64,000 nucleotides of DNA from Hymenolepis diminuta (GCA_900708905.1 CAADRB010000026.1:1015376-1079375); one strand, 5' to 3'. Counted from the stretch's first letter, positions 28,544 through 49,060 are shown. Made by a program: numbers and translations. The notes: a model not told the origin generated them from the sequence alone.

Positions 28544-31500
28544 CAGGCAGTTCAATGACAAGAGCTATTTGGATATAGACCGAGATGACTAAGGTAATCA
28601 AGTCAAACGACCAGCTTCATTTATTTAAACATCTGAGATCGACATGTGACGAAATCACTCGCCATCGGTTGTAAGCCAACAGTCTTATCAGTGCAATAAC
28701 ATATCCATACAAGACCAGTTAACAATATCCAATTAGCAGACCAAATATGAGTTCAAAAGGAAAGCCGTTTATGCATAACAATAAAACGATAACTTGTGAT
28801 TAGTACCCTATTACTATTAACAGACACCACTTCAATACAATTTCCAGATTAGTGTAGCAATACAGCCTTACAGTTGTTTGGCAAGTTTACACAATCAGTC
28901 AGCCAAGCATAAGTAAATTCAACTTTGACGACATAACAAGTGCAATATCGCATTTGTTTACTATGAAGGCCCAAAGAATATCTGCAAGTTTTTGGAGAGT
29001 TTAGTTGACTCTCAAAAAACATATTAACAAATTGTGTTATCATTTATCCAGAATGTAAACTCAATTGGAAAATTATCGGTAAATAACTTAGGAAAACTAG
29101 TACAGATTGCATTAAACTGATACAAAATACTGACTTCAGTGAATTTTGATAGGTTTGTTATGGATAGCGTAGTATTTAACACAAAGTCTGTCAAATCAGA
29201 GACCTGTGAGTTTTTCGCATAAGTGACTCCAGGTTAGTCCTCCTTTAACCAAGTCAAGCGTTTCAATACTTCTTTTAATGTACGGAAGCAAAGCCATAAA
29301 TTCTATTAAGAAAATGTGTCATCTATCTTCCATTTTATTGGTTAGATTTTTTTCTGCAAGTAATGTAATATAATTTTGTCTTAATTATTGCTTAATTACG
29401 ACGGAAGATCTAAAACAAACGCTGCTATAAGGTTTAAAAATCACATACAAATTCAAGTCGTTATCGAATAAATGTCTCAAGAACTCATCTCGGATGAGAG
29501 ATGATGTCTCACTTGCAAAACTCCACAATCATCTGAGCATTTCCGTTATCAAAGAACTGAATAAGTAATGGTAGTCTTTGAACCCGATATTAAATAGGCA
29601 ACGAAAACGGCAAATATTTGACTGATATGCGACTCATCATACTTCCGGCCGTCTTCAAATTTGATAAGAATTTTGTATCCTGCCTAAGATCTAGGAAACA
29701 GAGAATACCCAAGAAACTCTCTTTTGTTTATGAGTTAAAACCATGGTAAAAAGACCTCCCTCACCTAAACGCAACCTTTTTATGCCTAAATTAAATAAGT
29801 ACAGTCAAGCACTTTTCAGTCTTTTGACTTTGGAGTACAATGGGAATGGCAACTTAATGACATGGGATGATTGGGTGTTGAACCATCCAAAGTATTTTGA
29901 TTTGCAACTTCATACTGGAAGTACTTTAGAAGTACTCTAATCTTGTCCCGCTACTGCTAATTTATCACTAAAAATATTTTATCTGAAATGGTTTTCAATC
30001 TGGGACTTTTCTCTCTATCAGGACGCATGAGTGCAAATGCCAAACCGACCCGCATAATACAGACAACAATTTTCTGGTTCATGACGTGCATGCCAGTAGC
30101 CATCATCAACACAATCATGATCAAAACAGCACATGCACACAGCCAAGCAAGGGAAGAAAACATACACAGAGCGAGCTGCGCAGAGTGACTCCCCGCTCTT
30201 GTTTTCACATACCCCGCCGACACTCGCCAAGAAAGCTGCGTGAGCCCCTGGACGTAAACAATGATTAGCGTGCAAGTACCCCCGCGCACACAACACACAA
30301 CAATGATTAAAGACCACGACCCGGACACAACACACAAAACAAAACCGTAGCCCACGTCGCTTGACGCCACCTTGTTGGTAGGCATACGCACATAATGGAA
30401 ACTTACCACAGCCAAATGGGAAGCTGAAGAATTGGGAGAAGTCACTTCAGCCTTGACCTCTATTGGTTCAATGCTCTCAGGCTTACAGGAAGATTTCTGT
30501 TCTGAAGATGGAGCCTCAGAAGGCGTAGCTGTTGCTGTCATAGCTTCTACTGGTTGCTTCATCTTTTCTGTGAGTTTGAGTACAGCTGCATTGGATTCTG
30601 AAAAAGCTTTCCTAACCTGTTCTAACTCCTCTTGTGTGGCTTTCAACTCATCGGCAATTTGTTGATGATTGTGGGCGGCCTCCATGGACTTGCGACGAAA
30701 ACGATAGACTTCATTTTTGAGCTGTTTGTTTTGCAACTGGAGGGTGTTGATGAGGCTACGCATCTCACTGCTGATGGGGAGGACTTGTTCATTGTGGGCC
30801 ATGACCTGTTTCAAGTCGGCTTCAACGTCGTCAAATTGACGGCGAAGTTTGGAGTAGAGCTCTTCTTGGGACAACATCTCAGACTTCATTTGGGATAGTA
30901 TTGCCGTCTCGTTAGCCTGAAAATGTAGGGAACGAGAAGAGTTAACGATGTTAGGCTATAAATAAATACTTCCCGAAACGGAAAATCTCCCCTCTTTAAC
31001 TGGAAATTGTTTCAATTCATTATCGTGGGAAAAGGAGAACAAATAGGGCATTATCGGAGGAGAGTTGGTACACTATGTTTAATATTCATTTTATTTTGGA
31101 GATTAGGTATGGCCATTAGTAATTGAATACTACTAAGAAAATATGATTTTTTTAGTTAAAATTTCACCTAATAACCGCTCTTTAGCTGTAAAGACGGGAT
31201 GAGAACTTTGATATCTGGACTACCAGTGGGGGAGGGGGGGAACTCACGATAAACTCCCTTTGAGGGAAGGCGTGACTTGGCTATGATTGACCTTCCCTAT
31301 CCTCAAATGTGTCTACTTTATCCGTTAAATCAATTTTATTTGACAAAATGTAAAATTATGCTAACTAGGTAGGACGCATTCTACCCGGGACCTTGTAGAC
31401 ATATGTAGGCCACAGAGGTATACACCTTTCAACAGATTGGGACTAATAGCGAAAGTGAATGTTAACGTAAACTTTTCATTGTGGAAAATTGCATTGGATG

Positions 31501-34500
31501 TCTTTACTATTAAGTTTAATTAGAACGATGCCCTCAAAACTATCTCGAACCATTCAAAACATAATAACAAAAAAGCACAAATCACAATCCGGGTTATAGA
31601 TAAACTTTAGAGAATTGGAATTTTAAAATTCACTCAGAAGCGACATTAAAAGCAAAGTATTTCGCAGACAAATTCTAACTGTACATCAATCGAGATGCCA
31701 AATACAAAAAACCGATTTACTTTACAATGGTAAAGAGAGTGACACAAGCCCTAAATCGTTCAGATCCCACTGTCCGGTAACTAGACTTCAGAGTATTGAT
31801 TGGCCCACAACTGCTTTAGTGAGAGTGAGAGAGGTAGTGAGGGAACAGCCGACTAGTAATAGCCACCTTCTCTTATACAACCACTCATTCACTCATCTAC
31901 CTATCGCGGCTTGCTCTATTTTGCGCTTTTTCGCTCCTCCTCCTAATCAAAGCAAATAGATATTGACCCCTTGCCCTAGCTACAAACCAGCAGAGTCTAT
32001 TCACGTGCAGGCAGATAGAGTGTTAGAATCTACCCCTCACTCTCTAAAGCACGCCGCTCATTTCTCTCATCCATTTTTCGACTGCATCGGATTTCTGTCA
32101 GATCTTCCCACAATAACAAATGTGGCAGTGTACTATAGTGTAGCTACTTAGCAAACGTACGTACTTTGTATACATAGACGGGGGGAGGAAGGGAGTGGGA
32201 GAAAGAGGGTGTCAAAGGAACTAGGGGATAATGATTTGTCAGTATTTTCCTCCCTGTTACAATCAATCCGCGTAATATTAGACTAATTTTTACGTTAGTC
32301 TAATGATAGAGCTGGACCGAGAATATTAATAACATCTTATACGACTATCAGGATAGGGCGTGTGGCCACCTAATTTTTTTCACTTGTCCAGTCACCTTCA
32401 GAAGAATTAGGTATATTTTTTTTGGAAGGACAAATGATTACGAGGCTTTGCTTGCGTAAACCGAAATTTAGTGCAATTTTTACTCAATGACTTTCAAAAT
32501 GAACTCTAACTGATCTTAAAGCCCCCAAATATCGGAATCATGAAGGCCCTATGACCATCACACATAAAGTTTCAGATTAATTTTACCTTTCATGAACGAA
32601 ATCTAAACACTGTTCTGGCTTTTAATAAGTACACATCTAACAGTTATATATCGCCTGTCAAAATAGTACATTTGACACGAACTCTAGCCGATCATTTTTT
32701 TCCGATTAAATAGACTTCATAAGAATTAAAGTAGATGCATAATGATCTAATACTCAATGAGTGACCTACGTATATATGAAGGTATATAAACTCCCACCAA
32801 TTATTATTCTCAAGACCTAACACCTAGTCTCGGCAAAATTTCTATGGGAATAATGAAAGACAATGACCTCAAAATGTTCACACCAACATTGTACGAAAAA
32901 TATCACCGCACAACGAACTTACTAAATTTTAAAGAATAGAGATGATGCTCCACTTCTAGATGTTTCAAATCTTGCAAAAGAGAAAGGTAGTCAAGAAGAC
33001 CCCAACCCCTGATAAATCAAGACCAAGCGCAATTAGTGTCTCCAAAAGATTAAATAGAAAATGCTGTGCCTTTACTTGACAAATATGAAGAAATGAAATA
33101 CTAACCTCCATCTCCTCAACTTGTTTAAGATGAGCATTACGAATGGTTTGAATAATGCTGCGAGATTCATCCAATTGAGTCCGTAGTGTCTTAACCTCAG
33201 AATAGAGAATGTTGAATTGGACTTTTAGTGACCTAAAGAGCGGAGATTCCTGAATTAACTCCTCAGGAGGGTCATTGACCTGAAAACAAAGATCATATAA
33301 AAAATTAAGGTTATTAAATGTCCCCGACCTTTTATGTAAAGTTCATTCAAGACATTAATGAATCACACAGGGTAACCTAAATGTACCATATAAAAAGCTC
33401 ATAAACCATCCACAAATTAAATATTTAAGAAATCAAAGTTCGAGTGCCTGCTAAACGAACAATAATAGTGCAATCGGAGAATGAAATAAAGCCCTCAGTG
33501 GTATAGAACGTACCGATTTAGAGGTCGACACCAGCTAATACTATTCGACAGAGGTAGTGGAAACTGAATTTCTTACTGAGACTCCACGGTGTCATTTGGT
33601 AATGCGGCTCTCTAACAAACTGACAAGCAAGCTACCGCTATACATTGATACATTAAGCAATCTGCTGGTTAGTACCAGTCAATCTCACCGTTTCTTCAAT
33701 GGGAGTCTTAAATGATCTCTAGTACGGCATGTAACGTATTAACTTGTCTAGGAGAAAATCAAAGTATGCAATTTATCATATATTTATCCTTGATAATATT
33801 GACATTTTATTTTATTTTTTCTTCCCCTTTATATTGAAAATGACTTTCAATTAATAAATTTTTTACCCGAACTAATGAATAATCTTGTACAGCACAATTT
33901 TTGACCAAGGTGACTGGATATCGTTATATAAAGTTCTAACATTAAAGTCTCTTTCCTCTATACTGCTATTCTTTGTGGATATTTAGGGTTTGTTAACTGG
34001 AATTATAATACAACTAGAGAATACACCTTTACTATATCACGTTTTAGTTTACATTGTCCAATAGAACTATTTAGATGAACAAGCAAGTCACTTGAAGGGG
34101 AAGGCAACGATACCCGAGTCTCCGCGTCTCAAAGGGAGTTTAACATGTGGTACTACAGTGAGTCCCGATACCACAAAGTATTCATGCACAATTCCGCATC
34201 AATGATGCAAAATATCTTACTACTTTTTTGCCATTTAAATAGTATAGGACCTAAATAACCCACCTGCATACTGAGTTTGGCGCATTCAGCCACTTTTCCC
34301 TCATGTTGTCTTTGCAGACGTTCCAGTTCAGTGAGGCGATTAGCGGCCAACTCACGTTGTTCCTCCAACTCGCAAAGCATATCGTTGAACTTGCTCTTCG
34401 TCACACCCGGCAACCCGCTGTTTGTGTCCTCAGAGCCTTCTGAGAGAAAATAAATAAAAAGTTAGAACACTGACAATGATTTAGACATATGTAACCAACT

Positions 34501-37500
34501 AAATTCAAATTAATTAAACAGAGGAAGCATACGAAAATTTCTCCAATCAAGAAACTCGCATTCAGCTGACCTTTAATTGAGTAATTTTTATCACGCTATG
34601 CCACAGGTGCACATAACAGCATCAATTCTTAGGCAAATTTTAACTAACATTTTGCGAAATCAGATGGAGACCTGCGAATTTTTATGAACCATTACTTAAT
34701 TCTTTAAATCGACTACATTATCACTAACTCTATTAAGAAATAAATGGTTCGCTAACGTTTGGCGCAACGAGCGTATAAATTCCTCTTTATTTTGCATAAG
34801 CAAATTAGGTATACACAAGTAATATTATGAGACTATAGAGCACCAATTCTGTGGCGATTTCGCTTGCATTTGGAGCATATTAGGTAATTCAGATTTCTAC
34901 TCCATGAAGTATTAGAATAATCACTCAGACACAAAAAACTAAGCTGACTTATAATTTTTCTTAAGTACATCCTTAATAACAAAACCGGACGATTTCCCAG
35001 CGTTTCACTGCGGTAATCAGACGACATATTTCTATAGTTAATATGCATTGACTACAAATTTACATTGTGAAGACGTGGGGGAGTTGCAAAATAATCGTAT
35101 TTGTGTGAATTCAGGATTGTATTGCTTATAGTTAGATAGACTTGTCTTAATGAATAATCCTACGTAGTTTTTCAAGAACCTAACAACATGCACAGTCCAA
35201 AACCGATGTTTTGATAAACAGAATGAGAATAAACATATCTTAAAAGTGGAAGCAACATCGGAGCGAACCGTTAATTATGGTCAAGAAACCGCACACACAA
35301 AAGGGAAAGGGACTTAAATTGTTTTGGCTCAGCAAATACGATAAACGAGCACATGGCTGCTTAATTTGATGACATATGAGAAAATAAAGACGATCACAAC
35401 TCAGTCAAAAATTGAATTCAGCACAGCGCACTACGAAGCGGTTGCCTAATATGGGTAAACTTCGACACTCCCAGAGTTACTGAATGCGGTATTTCAGTTT
35501 AGCACGACTAGTCACTCCTGTTTTTTCAATACATAAAGGAAATAAGATAATAAAAATTACTAGTTTCAACAGTTCCATCATTTTATATATTCTGTATTTT
35601 TAAGATAGAGCCCCTCATGATGTGATTATTGGTGCTTTAGGTTATTAAGAGATTACTCAGGAAAAGCTAATTCAGAAAGCAAAACTAATTAAAACTACCG
35701 ATAAATGTTTTTACACTTGAAATGAATCGTGGAAGTCCAGCTTCATATCAGAACAAACAAACAGTGACAACCGGTAATACGATTAGTACCTTTTCTACAT
35801 GAAGTAAACGAACAAATAAACGTTTTAACAATTTAAATCGAATTTATAAAATAGAAAGATAGGCGTACCACCAGGAGAACCAGATGTGCCCTTGAATGCG
35901 GCCAATTCCTCTTCTAGGGCTTTCTTAGATTGTTGAGCATCGTAGAGACGATGATCAAGAATAGCAAGTTGGGAGGTCGATTGTTGAAGTTTGTACTCTA
36001 AATCCTCGTACTTTGCTTTCCATTCATCTGCCGAGTCCGAATTGGCTTGGCACTTATCTTGTAGTTCGCGAACCTAAAAAGACAAGGAGGAGCAAATAAG
36101 GAGCAATGGAAAGCATGGCGAGATCAAGTTTAAGAGTGAAAGCAGTTTTAGAAACTGGAAAAAGGATCTTTCAACCACCCTAAAACAGATAAGAGCACAA
36201 TTTTTCGATCAATATTAAAATACATCGATCATTTTTAGTTACCAAGTTGAAAAGTACGACCCGAATCTATTAAACTCCCCCCCCCCCTCCGGTAAAAGTA
36301 CTTTTAGAAATAAGCCGGAAAGGGGAGGGTGATGAATTAAAATGCACTTTTAGACGTACTTAGGATCTCAAATTAATGCAGATGTGACAATATCCCCGTC
36401 AGAATCTGTAGCACCACGGTCAGTGGAATCTAGATAAACTATATTATGTGAAAGTCAAGTTCACTAAATATTTCACGTATTTACAGAGCGATCTACTTAT
36501 AAGCTTATAGCATATTTCAAAACATAACTTCTTACAGTATCCCACAGAAAATTTCATGATCCAGTTCGAAGAAAATGAAGGCGATCAGGGAACATCTACC
36601 TAACGGCAAAACTTCTACCGAACTCTCACAAGCGGAGTTACGATTGAAACAAATTTGGCAAAATGCGAATTAAATCATCAATAACACCAACTGTCAAATG
36701 TTGGGAAAACTTTTGTTGCGATCCCCATTCCAGACGCGGTGGAAGAACACCTCATCTTCGCTTTATTAAGAAAGTATCCTGTTTATATATTATATATAGG
36801 GACAAAATATCTACAAAGTATGTTCTGTTAAGGGAATCTCCATAATTTCTGCGTGGAACATTGAAAATACTTGATGGCGCCTTGTATCATAGATTATTCG
36901 TGTTGTAATACATAAACAGCAATTTTAGAACAACTAATTCAAGAAAAGTTGGATTCAATGATCCTAAATGCAGATGATAAAATGCTTCAAAAATACAGGA
37001 GAGATTACGGTACTATGAAGACAACAAATGTCAAAAAAGCATCATAAAAGGAAAATGTCGAAAAGATACAACCTACCGGATAATATTTACAATCTTTGAC
37101 GAGGTTATTGAGAAAAGATATACTTAAACAATGGCAAAGATAGTTTTAATGAAATACAAGTTTTTTACGTTATAAAGGAACACTTGCATGAAGACCCTGC
37201 TGCCGGTGTTTGGCGTGCATGCTGGTGCTAAGATTTTGAAGTCTCCCATTCTCGGCTGAGAGTAATGTGACTTCTTCACGAAGCGCTGCAATAATTTTTT
37301 CACTCGGATTTGACTCACCACCGCTAGGAGGCATATTTATGTTCTCACCTTCCGCTTTTGTTTCGTCTGCTTGAGAAGTGGAAGACTTAGCTTTCTCCAA
37401 AAGCAAACATCGGAGATGGCTTTGATGAGCTACGAGCCTAACGGAAAAGAGAACAGTTTGATAATTGTTAAGCCTAACAATCATCATGGATAGAGGTGTA

Positions 37501-38930
37501 GCATGCTTAAGCAACTATAAGGAAAAAATTAGACCTGAACTTTTGATCAATTCATTTAGTAATTTATTGGATGTTAACCGATAGTATCAAGCCCGTGATC
37601 TCCGAATTGGCGGACGCACACGCTGACTACTATGCTGCCGATGGTTTAAAGAAAACACGTGGAAAAACAATGTGACATCCAGATCCCATGAATCTGACTA
37701 TATCGCGTGGCGACCTGAATAAGAAGGCTTCCATCTCTAACTTTCCCGAACCATTGTAATCCACCAGTATAATACATTGTGACCTAATTAAGACATGTTC
37801 TCTGGATCGTTCTGGGTTGCACCTATTGCGCAAAACGTATTGGTTGAAAGAGACTGATTGATAATTTCATTTATTTTCATTCTTCATGCAAAGGAAATTA
37901 CAGCTGTAGTCTTTGGCGAAAACGTTTTTGACCTTAGATAAATAAACCAATACCTATCCCAGAAAAATGACCTCCCCATTAAAATTTCTAGATAAATATG
38001 ACGTAGAAACCGCTTCAAAAACATTAAAAGAGAAGTGGTTAAGAATAGTCACTGTTTCAAACGTCATGAGTGAATCAAGAAGAGGCATAATAATAAGGAA
38101 GAAACACGATAAGTCAGTGAAGTATATAGATTTAGCAATTAATTTTAAATATGATCTCAAATATGTGTTAAATACTAGATAAATCCTAAAACGCCAGGAA
38201 AAATGCGTATATTTAAGTATCACTACTATAGTACAAAATAAACGGAATCATATACTACTGGGAAAAGCACTTACCTTTCAATGGAAGTTAGCAACCTGGC
38301 TATGATACGCTTAGAAAAGTGGACACGTTGTTGAAGCTTCTCCGGAACTTCTTCCTTCTCCCATGAAGCCAACTGCTTCAGGAAAGAATCTGCTGAGTCG
38401 GAGACTATAAAAAGAGACAGAAGAAAAGCAGTACAAGTACGAAATAAACACGCCTTAATAAATGGGGAAGAACAAAGTCATACTTTTTTCATCAACGTCG
38501 ACTTCACAGCGTTGAAGCAAAAGGAGACAGTCTTCATCCAGCTAGAAGTTCACGAAGAATAAATTAAAGGTGTATTAATGTGACAAAATGAGGATATAGG
38601 GGGCTGAATAGAAACCTGATTCCAATATCGATTCACGACACAAAGCAGAGCATCATCCTTAGCCTGTCTATTCTCCAATTGCTCAATTCGCTGTCTTAAA
38701 TCACTAATGGCAGAACGTTTCTCCGAGAGGGCCTCATAGAGTTTCTTATTTTGTAACTGAAGAGTGCGTTTATCCAACTCCTCAAGCGATCGGACACTTC
38801 GAAAAAGAACCAGTTCCGAACCGGACAAGAATGGTCGCTTTGGAGTCGATACACCGATGTCCCCTCTCACCGCTGCAGCTGCACTTGAAGACTGCGCCGA
38901 CGAAGTCACAGAATGTCCTCGTTTTGACAT
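17251..38930 (-). CDS. RNF20: BRE1-type E3 ubiquitin ligase (RNF20/RNF40 orthologue), complete, 14 exons
   Basis: Nuclear E3 ligase that, with RAD6, monoubiquitinates histone H2B during transcription elongation. Exons 5'->3' (minus): 38930-38616, 38541-38484, 38404-38275, 37437-37188, 36073-35869, 34439-34264, 33279-33106, 30916-30407, 27956-27870, 27729-27058, 26973-26749, 20076-19852, 18873-18772, 17427-17251. All junction phases agree, giving 1101 codons against about 975-1001 in human RNF20/RNF40. The body is almost entirely coiled coil and collinear with RNF20/40: [28 protein letters not shown]...[23 protein letters not shown]...[20 protein letters not shown] and AEIQDYK. A C3HC4 RING closes the chain (about 1048-1086), ending [12 protein letters not shown]. 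The ATG directly follows an in-frame TGA. Uncertain points: the exon 5 donor could end 3 bases earlier, the exon 9 donor (GTTTTA) is weak, and exons 4 and 11 use GC donors. Animals usually have one or two BRE1 genes; RNF20 and RNF40 cannot be told apart here. Confidence 0.95.
18581..18599. repeat. 19-base exact repeat, copy 2
   Basis: Identical to 16681-16699. It lies in the last intron of BRE1, about 55 bases from the single ambiguous base (N) of the window at 18655. Confidence 0.7.
20077..26748 (-). other. 6.7 kb GC-AG intron of BRE1
   Basis: The donor is AAG|GCAAGT, the strict consensus for the minor GC-AG class, and the acceptor is TTTAAATGTAG. Joining exons 11 and 12 here gives ...QKQED-KERLLL, matching the uninterrupted coiled coil of human RNF40 (QKLEEKERAL). 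No good in-phase GT donor is nearby. The intron contains a SINE-like repeat at 21340-21445, and no other coding exon is seen in it. Confidence 0.85.
21340..21445 (-). repeat. Degenerate tRNA-derived SINE-like element, copy A
   Basis: Read on the minus strand it begins with a tRNA box A-like GTGACACAGTG...GGTTAAC and ends with a tail (ACAGAATTTGAGTTTCTCA...GAGGCTCCATGATGC) shared with copy B at 40598-40733. Compared with copy B, most of the box B part is deleted. It lies in a BRE1 intron in the same orientation as the gene. Confidence 0.5.
27058..27729 (-). CDS. RNF20: BRE1 exon 10: coiled coil with polyproline insert
   Basis: The 224-codon exon begins with [14 protein letters not shown] and PKDQRDK, a signature stretch of BRE1 proteins. 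It then carries a low-complexity, Ser/Thr-rich linker and a run of eight prolines, and ends with a heptad-rich coiled coil. The linker, which includes VKREP, makes this protein longer than its human orthologues. The acceptor CAAAG fits phase 0; an alternative CATAG 12 bases upstream has a better pyrimidine tract but the wrong phase. Confidence 0.9.
28510..28541. repeat. (TA)n microsatellite forming a perfect palindrome
   Basis: Thirteen TA units bounded by AC and GT make a perfect 32-base self-complementary tract in BRE1 intron 8. The following bases, TAGTACTCA, repeat those after the TA/TATG tract near 4.3 kb, so both may derive from one element that carries the microsatellite. Confidence 0.8.
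29957..30406 (-). other. Open, GC-richer, TG-rich segment at the start of BRE1 intron 8
   Basis: After the strong donor GTG|GTAAGT at 30407/30406, the exon 8 reading frame stays open for 149 more codons before a TAA at 29957. The DNA is richer in G+C and in TG/TGTG words than the surrounding introns and contains imperfect internal repeats (AACAATGATTA occurs twice). The hypothetical translation is hydrophobic and Cys-rich and matches nothing in BRE1. It is best read as intron, possibly an inserted element; intron retention would give a truncated BRE1 without a RING. Confidence 0.45.
30407..30916 (-). CDS. RNF20: BRE1 exon 8: central coiled coil
   Basis: This exon has 170 codons. It contains [19 protein letters not shown] and [19 protein letters not shown], collinear with human RNF20/40 (ANEQAGPINREMRHLI and QNHNHQLKGDAQRYKRKL). 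The second half is a Ser/Pro/Glu-rich linker. Acceptor TTTTCAG and donor GTAAGT are strong and both phase 0. Confidence 0.95.
36074..37187 (-). other. GC-AG intron 4 of BRE1
   Basis: The donor is CTTCAT|GCAAGT and the acceptor CTTTTTAG. Only this GC donor gives the right phase, and it places exactly 13 residues between the KH of MHAKH and the end of VRELQDK, as in human RNF20/40 (KHHRISLEYSELQDK). GT candidates nearby are either out of phase or very weak. Confidence 0.7.
36277..36306. repeat. C11 homopolymer beside a 14-base palindrome
   Basis: Eleven consecutive C (36277-36287) are followed after six bases by the perfect palindrome TAAAAGTACTTTTA (36293-36306). A GGGGAGGG purine tract lies about 15 bases further on. 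It is in BRE1 intron 4. The C run is prone to length errors in sequencing. Confidence 0.7.
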
Positions 38931-38938
38931 TCAAAACT
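38616..38938 (-). CDS. RNF20: BRE1 first coding exon and its acceptor-like start
   Basis: The ATG is at 38930-38928, directly after an in-frame TGA. A splice-acceptor-like CACTTTTTAG ends at 38937, so only six untranslated bases would separate it from the ATG. The 105 codons begin with a Ser/Ala-rich tail and TPKRPFL, then the first BRE1 coiled coil, ending VNRYWNQ before exon 2 ([11 protein letters not shown]). The acceptor could serve a 5' UTR intron or a trans-spliced leader. Confidence 0.9.
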
Positions 38939-39032
38939 AAAAAGTGAAATTTAATATATTGAGGACTAGAACACAAACATTCTAATAGCCAAAAGAAAAA
39001 GAACAATGACAACGTTGTCAAGCGAATGGATT

Positions 39033-39038
39033 TTTATT
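39033..39038 (-). terminator. Candidate poly(A) signal for S6K
   Basis: AATAAA on the minus strand, 582 bases after the S6K stop and only about 100 bases before the BRE1 start codon. No canonical signal occurs nearer to the S6K stop. An ATTAAA lies even closer to BRE1, near 38947. Confidence 0.45.
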
Positions 39039-39619
39039 GTGCTAGGCAGTTACAGATTTCTCGCTTTCCTTGCTTGAGACGATTTAAATGAAAAGAGAAA
39101 GAGGTATACTGTTGCTCACAAGAACTTTTAAAGCATAAACAAGGACCTGCGAGTTCACATCAGTGATAGTAATATAAGATTTAGTAGTAGTCGAGAGATA
39201 TAAAAAAGACAAGGGAGAATGAGTTGGTTGTAGTCCCAAAGTCGTAGAGAAAAAAAGAGAAGGAATAGAAGACAAGGCAAGACACCTCACAAACCCACAC
39301 CACTTAAGCGGGGACTAGAGTTCAAGATTTTGTTTTCGAATAGCATGTAGAAGAGCAACAACCTGAATAAAATGCAGATCTCTACATATGCATATATGAT
39401 TCGTCATTATGATCGCGCGCTTTCATTAATCAGTAGCAGTAATAGACACCTCTCATCATCGTCACTTCATAGAAGGGATCAAAAGGTGAGAGGTAAGGGA
39501 GGTTTCAAGTAGACTTAATAGAGAAGAATAATTGGCACACTGTCAATGTAAGGATTGGGAGGTAGTGGAGGGAGGGAGATATCTTTACACACGGGCGGAT
39601 GGATACGACCAACAAACAA

Positions 39620-47263
<7,644 letters not shown>

Positions 47264-48574
47264 TTTCACATAAAAACAATGTGAGACCTGTCAAATTGAG
47301 TCGACCGAGCAATTGGCAATTAATATAAACAAAACTGGATCGAGTAATTCCGTATGGTTACCATTTTTAGACTTACCATATATGTTTATAGGCATTTAAG
47401 TAACTTACAGCTATAATACTGCTTAACGTACATATAATTTACATATCTAATAAATTTTGTTGAATGAATGAAAATTTTGCGGAGTTGCCTTGCTTCATAA
47501 ACGCAATCAAAGTGTTCATACATGGTGTTCGTTAGGTTGTTCGTATTCTTTTATACGAAATTACGTATAAATACTTTCTATGCAATAGGTAAATTGTTTC
47601 TCAATCTCATTTATGTGAAAATACAAAATCAAGATTCAGGTTTTCACACATGCATTTTCATAGAGTGTTCAGCGTTGATAAATAATATCTAATAATACGA
47701 GGATTAAAATCTCTTTAACACAAGATTTAACTCATTGTTGAATTGATATGTTCAGACTAAATTGAGGTTGATAACAATAAAAGCCATACATTAAAATAAT
47801 TTTAACGTTTTGTGTTGCGATTAAAGTAATAAATACATACGGACATTATTGTCGTAATATGATTTGCTCAAATAGGATGCCACTGTTATTGATTTTAAAA
47901 ATTAATTTGCTCAATCTGTGATTGGCTATGCAAATATTGCAACGGCTTGCAATATGTTAACTAATGGACACAACACGCATTCCTAATTATTGTGTTTACA
48001 CAAAGCATTATTTTATTTCTTACTCACTCTAAAAGTCTAGTTTCAAATTTAATTTTTATGGAGCAAATTCTACTTTAACACAGATGGCAGTATACATTAG
48101 TATTCTGTTTGTAAAGTATATTTTTCCATCTCCCTTGATTTGTATTTCGGAAGGTGATATAATTTGCTCTTCCCTGTAGCATATCGTAACTGACTCTTAG
48201 ATTTCCTAAGATATCGCACTAAAGTTGGAAAACAAAGAATCTTACGCGTAAGAATTATTTTTTGAAAAATATTATTTACATACATATAACAGAAAGAAAA
48301 ATCACTTTTATACATGCCTCTATTGATTTAAAGCAGCACACAAAATTCTCATGTTAATTACTGCACTCTGCTCTTGTATAATTTATTGTAAAATCCTTCT
48401 CTTTCATGCTTTACCTAAAATGAAATGTAGACTGGCATTGTAAGGAGATCTAGTGTCACTAAGCCATGTCAGAAGTAGGTGGTTTACAAATTAATATCGA
48501 ATACTGGAACTAAATTTAAAATTTATTAAATTGATGGGGTATAGGAGTAGTTACTAAGAATCGGCAGCTAGCAA

Positions 48575-49060
48575 CAACAAAAAATAGTTCTAAAACTTGA
48601 ATACAAGAGTTGTGTAGGCCAAAGTGCATTGGTTAAGCCACAATTAGGATTCAAAAGAATAAGGGAGGGCTGAGGAACAGAAGAGGTAAGAGAGAAGTGA
48701 AAGAATCGATAATTGACAAGCGTGTATCTGCTCGTGGATGTTTTTAAGGTGTAAAAAGGCATTATATCATCTCATATAGGAGGAGCTGTATTAACAGATG
48801 GTATGGTTCTGAACATCGCCACGAGAACAGTGAATTTTTGCAATGCCTGTTCAAGAACCACTTAATTAGCTTACTCCGATAGTCAAAATAAACCATTTGA
48901 AGAAACGATAGCTATCTAGGGGACGTTTGAGTTTACGGTAGGGTCAATCACTTCAAGCACTTCAGTCTGTGGGGTCGAGATAATTAGGCCTCAGTTATTA
49001 GCGATGGCATAAATATAAATTTTAGGAATGCATAGTGGGTCATCCTTCAGTGGACCGACG
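48575..49060 (+). repeat. Dispersed repeat family R2, copy 2
   Basis: Homologous by eye to 3090-3420: AGTTCTAAAA, GTTGTGTAGGCCAAAG, TAAGCCACAATTAGGA, a purine-rich tract, and about 300 bases later GGCCTCAGTTATTAG and ATGCATAGTGGGTCAT. A third, weaker match (AATAAGCCACAATTA) lies at 53221-53236 in a BAZ1B intron. Confidence 0.4.

Noticed and set aside
30018..30335. Cys-rich 105-codon minus-strand frame
   Set aside because: It overlaps the TG-rich start of BRE1 intron 8. The cysteines come from repeated TGT/TGC words in the repeat, with no regular spacing of a known fold.
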